Positions 43,548 through 52,535 of a stretch of DNA of 64,000 nucleotides are shown here, piece by piece. This DNA comes from Mucilaginibacter sp. OK098. Its GTDB lineage: Bacteria; Bacteroidota; Bacteroidia; Sphingobacteriales; Sphingobacteriaceae. The position numbers and the translations under genes are program-made. A model generated the notes under the pieces. That model had not been told where the DNA came from, ran no database searches, and was given only the letters and a program-made list of their open reading frames with translations. The stretch is from positions 186,001 to 250,000 of the forward strand of contig NZ_FRCM01000001.1 in NCBI RefSeq assembly GCF_900142915.1, given 5' to 3'. The stretch's first letter is position 1. The number at the start of each line of letters is the position of its first letter.

Positions 43548-43680
43548 GCACTAATTTTCACGAATTGTTTCGAATTTCACGAATTTGATTTGGAAAACCT
43601 GTCGCCTTTCTAAATTGTTTCATTTCTCTAATTAGACGATATAACTCGTGAAATTCGAATAAATTAGTGCAATTCGTGTT
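43548..43680. repeat. Long inverted repeat between convergent transpeptidase genes
   Basis: GCACTAATTTTCACGAATTG... on the left and AACTCGTGAAATTCGAATAA... on the right are imperfect complements over ~38 bases. It could act as a two-way terminator. It is of the AATTCGTGAAATTCG type repeated in this lineage. Confidence 0.55.
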
Positions 43681-43691
43681 CAATGGCTCAC

Positions 43692-45254
43692 TTAGTTTTT
43701 TGCTACTAATTGATTGGTTGGTTGCAGAAATTTTTGCAAATGATCATACAAAACGATATCCTGCCCATACACATCATTTCTGAACTGTAATTTGCCATCT
43801 TCATCAAGCCAGCAGGTAACATAAGTAATATAAACAGGAACTTTTTTAGGCAGGTAGATGCTTGTGGGGTTGGGGTTATCTGCTGCCATATCCTTAACTA
43901 TCGTGTCATATTTGTCCCCTGTGCCAAATAAGTTTAATGCAAGGCCTTGCGGATCGCCTAAACGTACACAGCCATGGCTTACCGCGCGCATTTTCCAGTA
44001 AAAAGCGCTCTTTGCTGGCGTATCATGTAAATAAACGCTGCTTTTATTATTAAACAGGAATTTTATTTTACCTAAAGAGTTATCTGCCCCCGGTTTTTGT
44101 TTAAACTCATACGGTGAGTTTTGTTTGGTGATCTTCGTCCAGTCAATATCTTCCGGGTTCTCAACCAGCCTGTCGTTTTCATACACATCAATGTCCTTAT
44201 TTGACAGGTAAAAACGATCTTTGGCAGCTTCAACCAAGATCTCTTTGTTAGCAATACTCCGTGGGATATTCCAAACAGGATTAACATCAACACTATGGAT
44301 CAGGCTGTTAAGTAAGGGCGTTTCATGTTCATTAGGATTATCAATTTTACAGCTATCATTATAGGCAGCCAGCGTGTTGGCATTATCCATATTGCGGCCC
44401 TGCCCAACGCACACCTTCATTTTTAATACTGATTTACCGCTATCAATAACATTCAGAAAAAAATCAGGAATGTTTACAATAACATATTTGTCTTCAAATG
44501 GCTTGTTCCTCCATCTTAAACGTTCAAGGTTAACCAGTAAAATACGTTTAGTCTCCTCGCCTGATCTGCCTGGGGCTTCATATTTCTCGCTCAGAGCTTT
44601 TTGTAAAGCCAGGTATTGCGGGCTTTTTGGTTGAATACTATCAAGATAGGCTTGCATATTATCAACGTGAAAAACACGTAACATGCCAAGGCTGTCAGGC
44701 CTTTTAGTCGCTAAAAAGTAGCGCTGGTAAATAAGTTTGGGGTTAATTACCCCATATTCCATCGCATTAGAGTAATTTATTAATGAATTGGCCGCGGTAA
44801 GCTCAATTTTGGCTATTTCGCGATAGGCGGAATCAATGCTTTTGGTATTTTTTCTGCGGGCAAATTCATATATCAGCGTCCTTAACCTGTCCGCCTGGAA
44901 TATTTTGGGATTAAGGCCATGCTCATCAGCTTTAAAACAATAACTTGCTATAGTCAACAGATCGCCATTAAATAAATGAGCCATTACCAATTGCGGTGTG
45001 TAATGATTTTTTATATAGTAATCATTAATAAAATCAGCATGTTTTAAATTTGACCGCTCACGGATCAGCTCGCTTTTAAAAACCTTTGCAAAAGCTTCAG
45101 GTGTATAATCCTGGTAAATTTTGTTGTGGGTTTTTTTAAAGAAAAATGTGGCGGTATTGTTACGCTTCTTTTTACAGCTTTGAAAAGTGATAATGAAGGC
45201 AGAAAGGATTAAAAGGGCTACGGTAATTTTTTTTACCGGGTAAAATTTGATCAT
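43692..45254 (-). CDS. L,D-transpeptidase lipoprotein (YcbB/ErfK type)
   Basis: 520 residues from ATG 45252-45254; an earlier ATG adds six residues. A lipobox (FIITFQSC) follows the N-terminal hydrophobic segment, so it should be a membrane-anchored lipoprotein. A long N-terminal domain (about 30-260) is helical, as in YcbB. The YkuD domain has HDTPAKSAFYWKMRAVSHGC, with the catalytic Cys in SHGCVRLGDP. It makes 3-3 peptidoglycan cross-links. Confidence 0.9.
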   Translation of the reverse strand: MIKFYPVKKITVALLILSAFIITFQSCKKKRNNTATFFFKKTHNKIYQDYTPEAFAKVFKSELIRERSNLKHADFINDYYIKNHYTPQLVMAHLFNGDLLTIASYCFKADEHGLNPKIFQADRLRTLIYEFARRKNTKSIDSAYREIAKIELTAANSLINYSNAMEYGVINPKLIYQRYFLATKRPDSLGMLRVFHVDNMQAYLDSIQPKSPQYLALQKALSEKYEAPGRSGEETKRILLVNLERLRWRNKPFEDKYVIVNIPDFFLNVIDSGKSVLKMKVCVGQGRNMDNANTLAAYNDSCKIDNPNEHETPLLNSLIHSVDVNPVWNIPRSIANKEILVEAAKDRFYLSNKDIDVYENDRLVENPEDIDWTKITKQNSPYEFKQKPGADNSLGKIKFLFNNKSSVYLHDTPAKSAFYWKMRAVSHGCVRLGDPQGLALNLFGTGDKYDTIVKDMAADNPNPTSIYLPKKVPVYITYVTCWLDEDGKLQFRNDVYGQDIVLYDHLQKFLQPTNQLVAKN

Positions 45255-45394
45255 AACTATTAATGGTCTCAAAGATAAGGCTTTGTTAGCAATTCATGGG
45301 AACAACTTGATATTAGATTTTTGTTAATTTTGAAATGCACAAAAAGCAACCCTTTATTACCCGGGTCCTGATTTTTATAACCAATAGCATGCCA

Positions 45395-46408
45395 ATGAAA
45401 AGATATTTCCTGATTATTTTAATTTTATTTACTACCAGCTATCTGAAGGCTCAAAAATTTAACCCTGTAAATGAAAACGCAACGGCAGAAGTAAAGAAAA
45501 CCCTTAAGTTTTTGTATGAAATAAAGGGCAAAAGTATTTTATCAGGACAGCAAAACTATAACAGCGACATGAACGTGTTTTCAGACAGCACTAAAAATAT
45601 TACGGGTAAGTATCCCGCCATTTGGGGGAGTGATTTTATTAATTGGGGAGATAAGGACCTTGGGCCGCAAATAGTAGAGGAAGCCATCAAGAAATCCAAA
45701 GAAGGGTATCTGATTACCCTGATGTGGCATGAAGGAAAACCAACAGATGCCCCTCCGTATGACTTTGAAAAAAATGTAAAAGGTAAAATGACTGATGCTG
45801 AGTGGAATGAACTGGTAACACCCGGTTCTGATCTTAACAAAAAATGGCTTGCTCAGATAGATGTAATAGCAGGATACTTAAAGCAGCTTAGGAATGCAGG
45901 GGTAACCGTTTTATGGCGGCCATACCACGAGATGAACGGCGTATGGTTTTGGTGGGGAAACAGAAAAGGAGAAAACGGCATCAGTAAATTATGGAAAATG
46001 ATGTTTGACAGGTATACCAATTATTTCCATTTAAATAACCTGTTATGGGTATGGGGCGCAAACGGACTGCGGGATATCCCTTTTGATGAAGCTTATGATT
46101 ATAAAGATTACTACCCGGGCGCTAACTACGTTGATATTTTAGGGGCCGATGTGTACCACTTTGATTATGAGCAAAAAGACTATAATGAATTGCTTAAATT
46201 GGCCAACGGAAAACCTATAGCGCTTACTGAAACAGGCGAACTGCCCAAAGCAGAGATCTTAAAAGTACAACCTCAATGGACCTGGTTTATGGTTTGGACA
46301 AGCTGGCTATGGACAGATAATACGCATGATCGTGTCAGGGAGATTTACAATCTGCCCCAAACCCTGAGCCATGATGATGTTAAAGTTAAAATGGATCGGT
46401 TAAAATAA
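45395..46408 (+). CDS. GH26-family endo-beta-mannanase-like glycosidase
   Basis: 337 residues from ATG 45395; starts at 45335 and 45389 are in frame, but the signal peptide (MKRYFLIILILFTTSYLKAQ) begins here. GH26 pattern: EIKGKSILSGQQNY, HEGKPTDAPPYDF, the acid/base Glu in LWRPYHEMNGVWFWWG, and the nucleophile Glu in LTETGELPK. It acts on mannan-type polysaccharides after export. No SusCD or other glycosidase is next to it, so it is not part of a visible polysaccharide locus. Confidence 0.9.
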   Translation: MKRYFLIILILFTTSYLKAQKFNPVNENATAEVKKTLKFLYEIKGKSILSGQQNYNSDMNVFSDSTKNITGKYPAIWGSDFINWGDKDLGPQIVEEAIKKSKEGYLITLMWHEGKPTDAPPYDFEKNVKGKMTDAEWNELVTPGSDLNKKWLAQIDVIAGYLKQLRNAGVTVLWRPYHEMNGVWFWWGNRKGENGISKLWKMMFDRYTNYFHLNNLLWVWGANGLRDIPFDEAYDYKDYYPGANYVDILGADVYHFDYEQKDYNELLKLANGKPIALTETGELPKAEILKVQPQWTWFMVWTSWLWTDNTHDRVREIYNLPQTLSHDDVKVKMDRLK

Positions 46409-46413
46409 TATTT

Positions 46414-46935
46414 ATGAGTGATAAACCTGAAGTTTGGCTCCGTGGGCCATTAGATAATGTACCTGGTCTGTTACAGCCTGTTGCCCACGCTTTATTACAG
46501 GCGCGCGAAGAGGTCACTGAATTGATGACAGACTTTCCGGAAGCGCTATTATGGGAAATGCCCGCAGGCCTTGCATCTCCGGGCTTTCACCTGCAGCATC
46601 TTGCGGGGGTGCTTAACAGGCTTTTTACTTACGCTAATGGCGAACAGCTTAATAAACAACAATTGGATGCATTGGCGGCAGAAGGTAAACCACCGAAAAA
46701 AAAATATAGCGTAGGCGCTTTAGTCGAAATATTTAATAAACAAGTTGATGATTGCATCGCTCAGCTAAAAAACGTTGATGAATTAACCTTAACAGAAAGC
46801 AGGGGAGTGGGCAGATCAAAATTGCCATCAACCGTTATTGGTTTATATGTGCACGGGGCTGAACATACTATGCGACATACCGGGCAGCTTTTGGTTACAG
46901 TAAAAGTATTTTGGTCGATAAGTATGCTGATGTAG
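46414..46935 (+). CDS. DinB-superfamily protein
   Basis: 173 residues. Four-helix DinB/YfiT-like bundle with three metal-binding-type histidines: HLQHLAG near residue 50 and HGAEHTMRHTGQL near 150. Family members are metal-dependent thiol transferases or hydrolases. It starts 6 bases after the GH26 stop and may be read through. Substrate unknown. Confidence 0.82.
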   Translation: MSDKPEVWLRGPLDNVPGLLQPVAHALLQAREEVTELMTDFPEALLWEMPAGLASPGFHLQHLAGVLNRLFTYANGEQLNKQQLDALAAEGKPPKKKYSVGALVEIFNKQVDDCIAQLKNVDELTLTESRGVGRSKLPSTVIGLYVHGAEHTMRHTGQLLVTVKVFWSISMLM

Positions 46936-47428
46936 ATTCGAGGCTTATAACTTAGGGACTTCTCCACTGTTTAGGCCGTGAAAAATAACCTGGGTTGCAA
47001 AATTTTCTATAAAGCATCGGTTACTGTCGATCGTATATATCAAAAGTAATTATTTAACTATTAAGCCACCAAAAATCAGGTGATCATAGTAATTGTGCAA
47101 TAGATCCGTTTTGAATCTTCGCCGGTTGCAGAACCATTGAATATTGTGACTTTTGTAAAAGTGCCTTTAGCTTTAGTTTATGCCCAAATCTTTTGAACAG
47201 GTACGTCAATAGTAATAGAATCATAAATTTGATTTTAAGTTATGTTTTGAATTTTAATCAATGTTTATTAAAAATTAATTTTTATCCGTTAAATAGTATT
47301 TTTATATCATATTAAAGTGCAGTACGAGTGTGGTAGGGTATAGGTGCAATGATTTTAATTACAATAACTTATACGTTTACCTTTATAAATAAGATGTGTT
47401 TTTAGTTTAACTTGTTCAACTTATTAAA
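46936..47428. other. Intergenic region, no gene recognised
   Basis: 493 AT-rich bases. GAAAAATAACCTGGGTT at ~46979 matches 17 bases of the nitroreductase 3' end (42518-42535), perhaps a relic. No hairpin terminator or promoter stands out. Confidence 0.4.
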
Positions 47429-47887
47429 ATGGGGAAAGAAACCGTAAGCGATCTTATGAAATTTATGCTTCCGTACCCGGATAGTGTAAAGGCTGCAGCT
47501 TTATGGTTAAGAGAATTTGTATGGGACCTGTATCCCGATACTAATGAGCTTATTTATGATAATTACAATGCGGTAGCTTTTGGCTGGTCGCCAACGGATA
47601 AGGCTGGTGATGTGTTTTGTAGTATAGCCGTGTTTAACAACCATGTGAATTTTGGCTTTAACCGCGGAACCGATTTCCCCGATCCTCAAAAAATATTACT
47701 GGGTAACGGCACACGATACAGGTATATAAAAATAAAAGAAAGGGATGATCTTCCGGAAGCCTATATAAAACAGCTATTAGAATACGCCTATGAAAATTCT
47801 ACATCAAGATTGAAGCCCACCAAAAAGATAATAAAAGGCGAAACTATTGTTAAATCTATATCCCCGGTTAAAAGAAGACCTTTGTAG
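47429..47887 (+). CDS. DUF1801 family protein
   Basis: 152 residues. DUF1801 pattern (YdhG/YobI-like): PDTNELIYDNYNAVAFGWSP, DVFCSIAVFNNHVNFGFNRG, and NGTRYRYIKIKERDDLPEAY, with a basic tail ending VKRRPL. Small cytoplasmic proteins of unknown biochemical role. Monocistronic; its stop overlaps an inverted repeat. Confidence 0.87.
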   Translation: MGKETVSDLMKFMLPYPDSVKAAALWLREFVWDLYPDTNELIYDNYNAVAFGWSPTDKAGDVFCSIAVFNNHVNFGFNRGTDFPDPQKILLGNGTRYRYIKIKERDDLPEAYIKQLLEYAYENSTSRLKPTKKIIKGETIVKSISPVKRRPL

Positions 47888-47972
47888 AGATTAGAGGCTG
47901 GAGATTAGAGGTTAGGCCTTTTCGAGTTTTAGATTGAGAAACTAATCTCTGATCTCCAGCCTCTAATCTCTA
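47885..47972. terminator. Bidirectional hairpin between convergent genes
   Basis: AGAGATTAGAGGCTGGAGAT (47886-47905) and ATCTCCAGCCTCTAATCTCT (47952-47971) are exact complements, 20 bp. They lie between the DUF1801 stop and the convergent gene stop. Confidence 0.65.
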
Positions 47973-47975
47973 ACA

Positions 47976-48899
47976 CTAATGATTCCCTTTAACGGCCGCT
48001 TTATCTATTGCCGCCTGTTTTTTGGGGTCGACGTATTCTTCATCGCGGCTTTCGGGCACATTTCTCATGTCAATGTTTTCAATGTACACCCACCTGCCAT
48101 TTTTAAATTTATAACCATCATAAGTCAAATCCGGTCCGTAAGTAGAGTATTTGCCTTTTAATTTGGGATCAGGAGGGGCAAGGTGATCAAATACGATCAA
48201 ATTTTGCTCAGGCACATACTTTAGTAGCATTGATGCCTGGCGGGTATATTCAAATACTATCCGGTCGCGTGTTTTTCCGTTACCATCGAAAATACGCATC
48301 CCTAACACCGGTTTATCTTCATTAAATGATAATACATCAATTACCTTTTTTGTTGATTCTACCGTATTGCCCTTCCATCCCACTAGCACATAATAGAGCT
48401 TAGGGCTGTAAACAGGGATTATTTTATAGTATTGCGCACCATACCACTTACGATTATCAGTAACAGAATCTTCCGGGTTTTTTAACAGGGGCGAATAATC
48501 TTCCAGCGGGTACATTTTTAAATTACCACCGGTGTTTAATTGTATAGTGCCATAAAACCGGTAGCTGCCGTCTAAATTGGTGATATGCCAGCTAAAGATG
48601 CGAAAACGATTGTCGGGCGAATTTAAAATGCTGATGCTTTTTATCGAGTCGAACGGGAAAAGGAAAGAATTGGGAATCTTTAAAGCATTAACAAGTGTTT
48701 TAATAAACACATAGTTTGCATTTTTTCGCTCAAGGTCATTCTCATCGTTAACAAACTTTTTCCCCAGGTCAATCAGGGTATCTTCGTATAAATGCAGTTG
48801 TTTAATCCGTCCGCTTTCATCTGAATGCTGGGCGAAACCAGGCAAACAAAACAATAGAATAGTAATTGTTAAAAAGAAGTACTTTATCACCATTTGCAT
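47976..48899 (-). CDS. Exported hypothetical protein
   Basis: 307 residues. Signal peptide about 1-24 (ending LPGFAQHS). The remaining sequence is a mostly beta protein with IFSWHITNLDGSYRFYGTIQ, KYYVLVGWKG-like strands and LTYDGYKFKNGRWVYIENID at the C-terminus. It ends in a charged tail. Conserved in Bacteroidota to my reading, but I cannot assign a family. Confidence 0.7.
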   Translation of the reverse strand: MQMVIKYFFLTITILLFCLPGFAQHSDESGRIKQLHLYEDTLIDLGKKFVNDENDLERKNANYVFIKTLVNALKIPNSFLFPFDSIKSISILNSPDNRFRIFSWHITNLDGSYRFYGTIQLNTGGNLKMYPLEDYSPLLKNPEDSVTDNRKWYGAQYYKIIPVYSPKLYYVLVGWKGNTVESTKKVIDVLSFNEDKPVLGMRIFDGNGKTRDRIVFEYTRQASMLLKYVPEQNLIVFDHLAPPDPKLKGKYSTYGPDLTYDGYKFKNGRWVYIENIDMRNVPESRDEEYVDPKKQAAIDKAAVKGNH

Positions 48900-49013
48900 T
48901 TGTAATGTAACTAACCCAAATAACGGAAATATATTTATTTTTATTTCCTCTTAAAACTAATAATATTTAATAGGTATATTTAACTGTTAATTAGTTATTT
49001 AACCTTTATCCTT

Positions 49014-49568
49014 ATGGCAGCGGCAGATCAAATTGTGCAAATAGCAAATACTTACAGTACTGAAAATATTACAGAGATCCAGGTAAATGCAGGGTGGACT
49101 GATAAACAGTACCAGGCCGATATGGTATCAATAGGGTGGGAGCCCGGCGATGAATGGTGCGCAGCCTCGATAAAACTTACCTGGAAAAAGGGATACGCAG
49201 ACAACCCTGCTGTTTGGGCGCATGCTTTACGCCTTTTATCACTAAACAGCCAACAAATAGCAACAAACTTTCATGCCGATCCGGTATGGCCAACATCAAC
49301 TCACATTCCCAAATTAGGTGCGATTGCGGTATGGCAGCAAGGCGATAGCCTAACACAGGGACATTGCGGCATTGTAGTCGCTGTTAATGGCAATCAATTT
49401 ACTACTGTTGAAGGCAATACATCATCACCAAGTCAGCCCAGCATCCGCAATGGTTGGACGGTTGCTGCACATACCCATACACTAGGGTTACCACATATTG
49501 TAAACGGTCTTAATTTTGATAGGTTCGTATATGCAATAGAGAGCTACGATCCGCTGGTTGTTGCATAG
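49014..49568 (+). CDS. CHAP-like (NlpC/P60 superfamily) amidase-domain protein
   Basis: 184 residues. A cysteine-peptidase-like triad is visible: Cys in GDEWCAASIKLTWKK, His in QGHCGIVVAVNG, and the Glu/Asn region VEGNTSS. The layout fits CHAP-type peptidoglycan amidases or effector-like hydrolases. No signal peptide, so export would need another route or it acts inside. It overlaps the thiolase gene by 25 bases tail-to-tail. Confidence 0.72.
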   Translation: MAAADQIVQIANTYSTENITEIQVNAGWTDKQYQADMVSIGWEPGDEWCAASIKLTWKKGYADNPAVWAHALRLLSLNSQQIATNFHADPVWPTSTHIPKLGAIAVWQQGDSLTQGHCGIVVAVNGNQFTTVEGNTSSPSQPSIRNGWTVAAHTHTLGLPHIVNGLNFDRFVYAIESYDPLVVA

Positions 49569-50737
49569 TTTTCAATAACCATTGCACTGGCGCCGCCGCC
49601 GCCGTTACAAATTCCCGCCGCACCAAATTTCCCATTGTTTTGCTGTAATACATGCAGTAAGGTTACGATGATACGAGCGCCTGACGCACCCAGCGGATGG
49701 CCTAATGAAACAGCGCCCCCATTTACATTTACTTTTTCGGGGTCGAGTTTTAAAAGTTGGTTGTTTGCTATTGATACAACTGAAAATGCTTCATTTATCT
49801 CAAAATAATCAATTTCACCTGCTGATAGCCCTGCGCGATGTAAAGCCAGCGGAATAGCTTTTGACGGAGCCGTTGTAAACCACTCAGGCGCCTGCTGCGC
49901 ATCAGCATACGCTACAATCTTTGCCAATGGTTTAATGCCCAACTCATCTGCTTTTTCCCTGCTCATTAAAACAACAGCTGCTGCGCCATCATTAAGGGTG
50001 GATGCATTAGCAGCGGTTACTGTGCCATCTTTTTTAAATACGGGTTTTAATGAAGGGATCTTATCAAACTTTACCGCCTTTGGCTCTTCATCATCAGCAA
50101 ATAAAATTACGTCGCCTTTTTTATCTTTTAACTCAACAGGAGTTATCTCCTGCCTAAACTTGCCTTCGCTTTGCGACTGCTGCGACCTTTTGTATGATTC
50201 TATTGCAAAAGCATCCTGGTCTTCGCGGCTTATATTGCATTCAACAGCACACAATTCTGCAGCCGAACCCATGTGGTAATCGTTGTACACGTCCCAAAGA
50301 CCATCTTTTATAAGACCGTCAGTAATTTGTCCGTTGCCCAGCCTGTAGCCATTCCGGGCCTTATCTAAATAGTAGGGCACATTGCTCATGCACTCCATAC
50401 CGCCGGCTACAACAATTTCATTTTGGCCTAGCGCAATGCTTTGAGCTGCCAGCATAATAGCTTTCATGCCCGATGCGCATACTTTATTTACTGTAGTAGC
50501 GGGTAAATATGGCAACCCTGCAAATATGGCTGCCTGTGTTGCCGGAGCCTGGCCAAGGTTTGCCGATAATACATTTCCCATATAAACTTCCTGGATCTGT
50601 TCAGGCTTTAAACCTGCCTTTTCAACTGCAGATTTAATAACTATGCTGCCCAATTGGGTAGCTGAAAGGCTTGCTAAACTGCCGCCAAAGCTGCCTATAG
50701 GTGTACGGGTTGCCGAAACTATTACTACTTCTTTCAT
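49544..50737 (-). CDS. Acetyl-CoA C-acetyltransferase (thiolase)
   Basis: 397 residues. Thiolase signature: MKEVVIVSATRTPIGSFGGS, the nucleophile Cys near 90 in TTVNKVCASGMKAIMLAAQS, His in VNVNGGAVSLGHPLGASGAR and the Cys-containing GICNGGGGASAMVIEN end. It condenses or cleaves acetyl-CoA units in the cytoplasm. No other fatty-acid genes are next to it. Confidence 0.93.
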   Translation of the reverse strand: MKEVVIVSATRTPIGSFGGSLASLSATQLGSIVIKSAVEKAGLKPEQIQEVYMGNVLSANLGQAPATQAAIFAGLPYLPATTVNKVCASGMKAIMLAAQSIALGQNEIVVAGGMECMSNVPYYLDKARNGYRLGNGQITDGLIKDGLWDVYNDYHMGSAAELCAVECNISREDQDAFAIESYKRSQQSQSEGKFRQEITPVELKDKKGDVILFADDEEPKAVKFDKIPSLKPVFKKDGTVTAANASTLNDGAAAVVLMSREKADELGIKPLAKIVAYADAQQAPEWFTTAPSKAIPLALHRAGLSAGEIDYFEINEAFSVVSIANNQLLKLDPEKVNVNGGAVSLGHPLGASGARIIVTLLHVLQQNNGKFGAAGICNGGGGASAMVIENYATTSGS

Positions 50738-50805
50738 GAGTGATCTTTAAAATTGGTGCGGCAAATTTAATAAATTTTATTATGCACGCATAGTATTTTA
50801 TAAAA

Positions 50806-50880
50806 GTAGAAACGCAATACTTTGCGTCTCCCTCTTTTTGTTGTCGATTTGCAATAAGACGCAAAGTATTGCGCCTCTAC
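50806..50880. repeat. REP-like inverted repeat (GACGCAATACTTTGCGTC type)
   Basis: GTAGAAACGCAATACTTTGC and its complement ending in GCGCCTCTAC form 24-bp arms around ~27 bases. Right arm touches the stop codon of the small ribbon-helix-helix gene. Confidence 0.65.
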
Positions 50881-51047
50881 TAATCCGTTTTTTTCTTTTT
50901 GCTGCTTTTTTTACGCTCATTTAAAACTTGCTGCAGCAGGTATTCTATCTGGCCGTTAGTGCTCCTGAATTCATCCGCGGCCCAGTGTTCAATTTCTTTA
51001 AGCACTTCCGGGTTAATACGTAATATAAATGCCTTCTTCTCAGCCAT
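50880..51047 (-). CDS. Arc-like ribbon-helix-helix small DNA-binding protein
   Basis: 55 residues, ATG at 51045-51047, TAG at 50880-50882. Sequence MAEKKAFILRINPEVLKEIE then WAADEFRSTNGQIEYLLQQV, the typical RHH strand-helix-helix, with a Lys-rich tail. Such proteins dimerise and bind DNA through the strand. It starts 15 bases after the preceding gene and ends the SPFH operon. No toxin gene is adjacent. Confidence 0.85.
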   Translation of the reverse strand: MAEKKAFILRINPEVLKEIEHWAADEFRSTNGQIEYLLQQVLNERKKSSKKKKTD

Positions 51048-51062
51048 AAATTAATGTGCAGC

Positions 51063-51560
51063 TTATCTTCTTCTTCTCAAAATAATTAAATACGAACCCA
51101 AAAAGGTAAGTAAGGGAATTAGTGCTGCCGGCGCCATGCTTTGATCAATATAAATGGTATTCTTTAAGCTAAAAGGGTTGCTGTGAATATGCATTATTTT
51201 CCCATAACCGCCAGATTCCCAAACATATTCCCGCGCCCAGATTGACGGCTTGTAAAATTCAGCGCTAAAACCGGTTTGTAATGTTAAAACCACCTTTCTG
51301 CTAAACAATTCCTGTGTTGCCCGTCCTGTTGTCACACTATCCTGGTTGATAATTAACAATGTCCGGCTAAAAATACCTTCCCGCTTAAGGATCCATGTAT
51401 TATTAGCAGTAGCTACTGTAGCTTTACACATTGAAAGCCGGCGATAGGTAATCTTACCATAGCTGTAAGCATTGTCGGTCAATTCATATTCAGGGCTAAA
51501 CCAGCCTTTTCTTATCATGAAAAGTTCACTTACTTTTTTTGTGTCGAGTATGCTGAACAT
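51063..51560 (-). CDS. Hypothetical protein in SPFH operon
   Basis: 165 residues, mostly beta (EYELTDNAYSYGKITYRRLS, NTWILKREGIFSRTLLIINQ, SRKVVLTLQTGFSAEFYKPS), reminiscent of LURP/tubby-like folds, with a C-terminal hydrophobic helix (ALIPLLTFLGSYLIIL) and RRRR end. It starts 4 bases after the SPFH stop, so it probably works with it at the membrane. Family not recognised. Confidence 0.7.
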   Translation of the reverse strand: MFSILDTKKVSELFMIRKGWFSPEYELTDNAYSYGKITYRRLSMCKATVATANNTWILKREGIFSRTLLIINQDSVTTGRATQELFSRKVVLTLQTGFSAEFYKPSIWAREYVWESGGYGKIMHIHSNPFSLKNTIYIDQSMAPAALIPLLTFLGSYLIILRRRR

Positions 51561-51564
51561 GCTG

Positions 51565-52422
51565 TTAATGATATAAGGTACCTGTGTTTACCACCGGATT
51601 CACACTTCTGTCGCCGCATAAAACAACCAGCAGGTTACTTACCATTGCGGCTTTGCGCTCTTCGTCCAGTTCAACTATATTTTTTTCAGATAAACGCGTT
51701 AATGCCATTTCAACCATGCCCACTGCGCCCTCAACTATCAGCCTGCGGGCCGAGATAATTGCAGAAGCCTGCTGACGTTGTAACATAGTATGCGCAATTT
51801 CAGGAGCATAAGCTAAATGCGAGATGCGTGCTTCCAGTACCTCTATACCTGCCCGGGCAAGTCGTTCATTTAATTCTTTTTCTAATAAAAGGCTCACCTG
51901 CTCAGCACCGCCTCTAAGAGAGATGTGGGCAGATTCGTCTTCAAAATTATCATAAGGGAAAGAATTAGCCAGGTGCCTTACTGCGGCTTCACTCTGTATA
52001 TTTACATACTGCAGGTAATTTTCAACTGCAAAAATAGCGCTGGCAGTATCCTTTATTTGCCAAACTATTACCGCGGCAATTTCAATTGGATTACCAACGC
52101 TGTCATTTACTTTAAGCTGCTGCCCGTTCAAGTTAAATGCTTTTAACGAAACTTTCTTTTTTACAGTAAATGGGTTTACCCAAAAAAAGCCGTCCTGTTT
52201 AACAGTACCTACATATTTGCCAAAAAGTGTAAGCAATTTAGACTCATTTGGATTTACAATTATAAGTCCCGGTAAAACAAAAATAAAATCTACTAAAATA
52301 ATAATTACACCCGCTGCAACAGCTCGAAACACAAATGAAATGATTGCTGCGGCAAGCAGCGCCAAAAACAAAATGAAGGCAAGATAACCGGAAGGAGGGT
52401 TAATGGTTTTTTCAGTGTTCAT
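51565..52422 (-). CDS. SPFH-domain membrane protein
   Basis: 285 residues. Two hydrophobic segments at the N-terminus (about 13-34 and 38-55) and an SPFH/band-7 domain: [60 protein letters not shown]. The C-terminal helix with [20 protein letters not shown] fits oligomer formation. It scaffolds membrane microdomains. First gene of a three-gene operon with a beta protein and an RHH protein. Confidence 0.92.
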   Translation of the reverse strand: MNTEKTINPPSGYLAFILFLALLAAAIISFVFRAVAAGVIIILVDFIFVLPGLIIVNPNESKLLTLFGKYVGTVKQDGFFWVNPFTVKKKVSLKAFNLNGQQLKVNDSVGNPIEIAAVIVWQIKDTASAIFAVENYLQYVNIQSEAAVRHLANSFPYDNFEDESAHISLRGGAEQVSLLLEKELNERLARAGIEVLEARISHLAYAPEIAHTMLQRQQASAIISARRLIVEGAVGMVEMALTRLSEKNIVELDEERKAAMVSNLLVVLCGDRSVNPVVNTGTLYH

Positions 52423-52535
52423 GATTTATATTGATTTTAAAATGATATCACAAAGATATCATTCTTTATTTCATAAATACAAGAAAAACTGCATATAACA
52501 GAAACTTATATTAATTTTGAGATAGAAACGTATAA

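Noticed and set aside
46979..46996. 17-base match to the nitroreductase 3' end
   Set aside because: Too short to call a gene remnant.
47885..47972. Small RNA gene
   Set aside because: Perfect hairpin between convergent genes is better explained as a two-way terminator.
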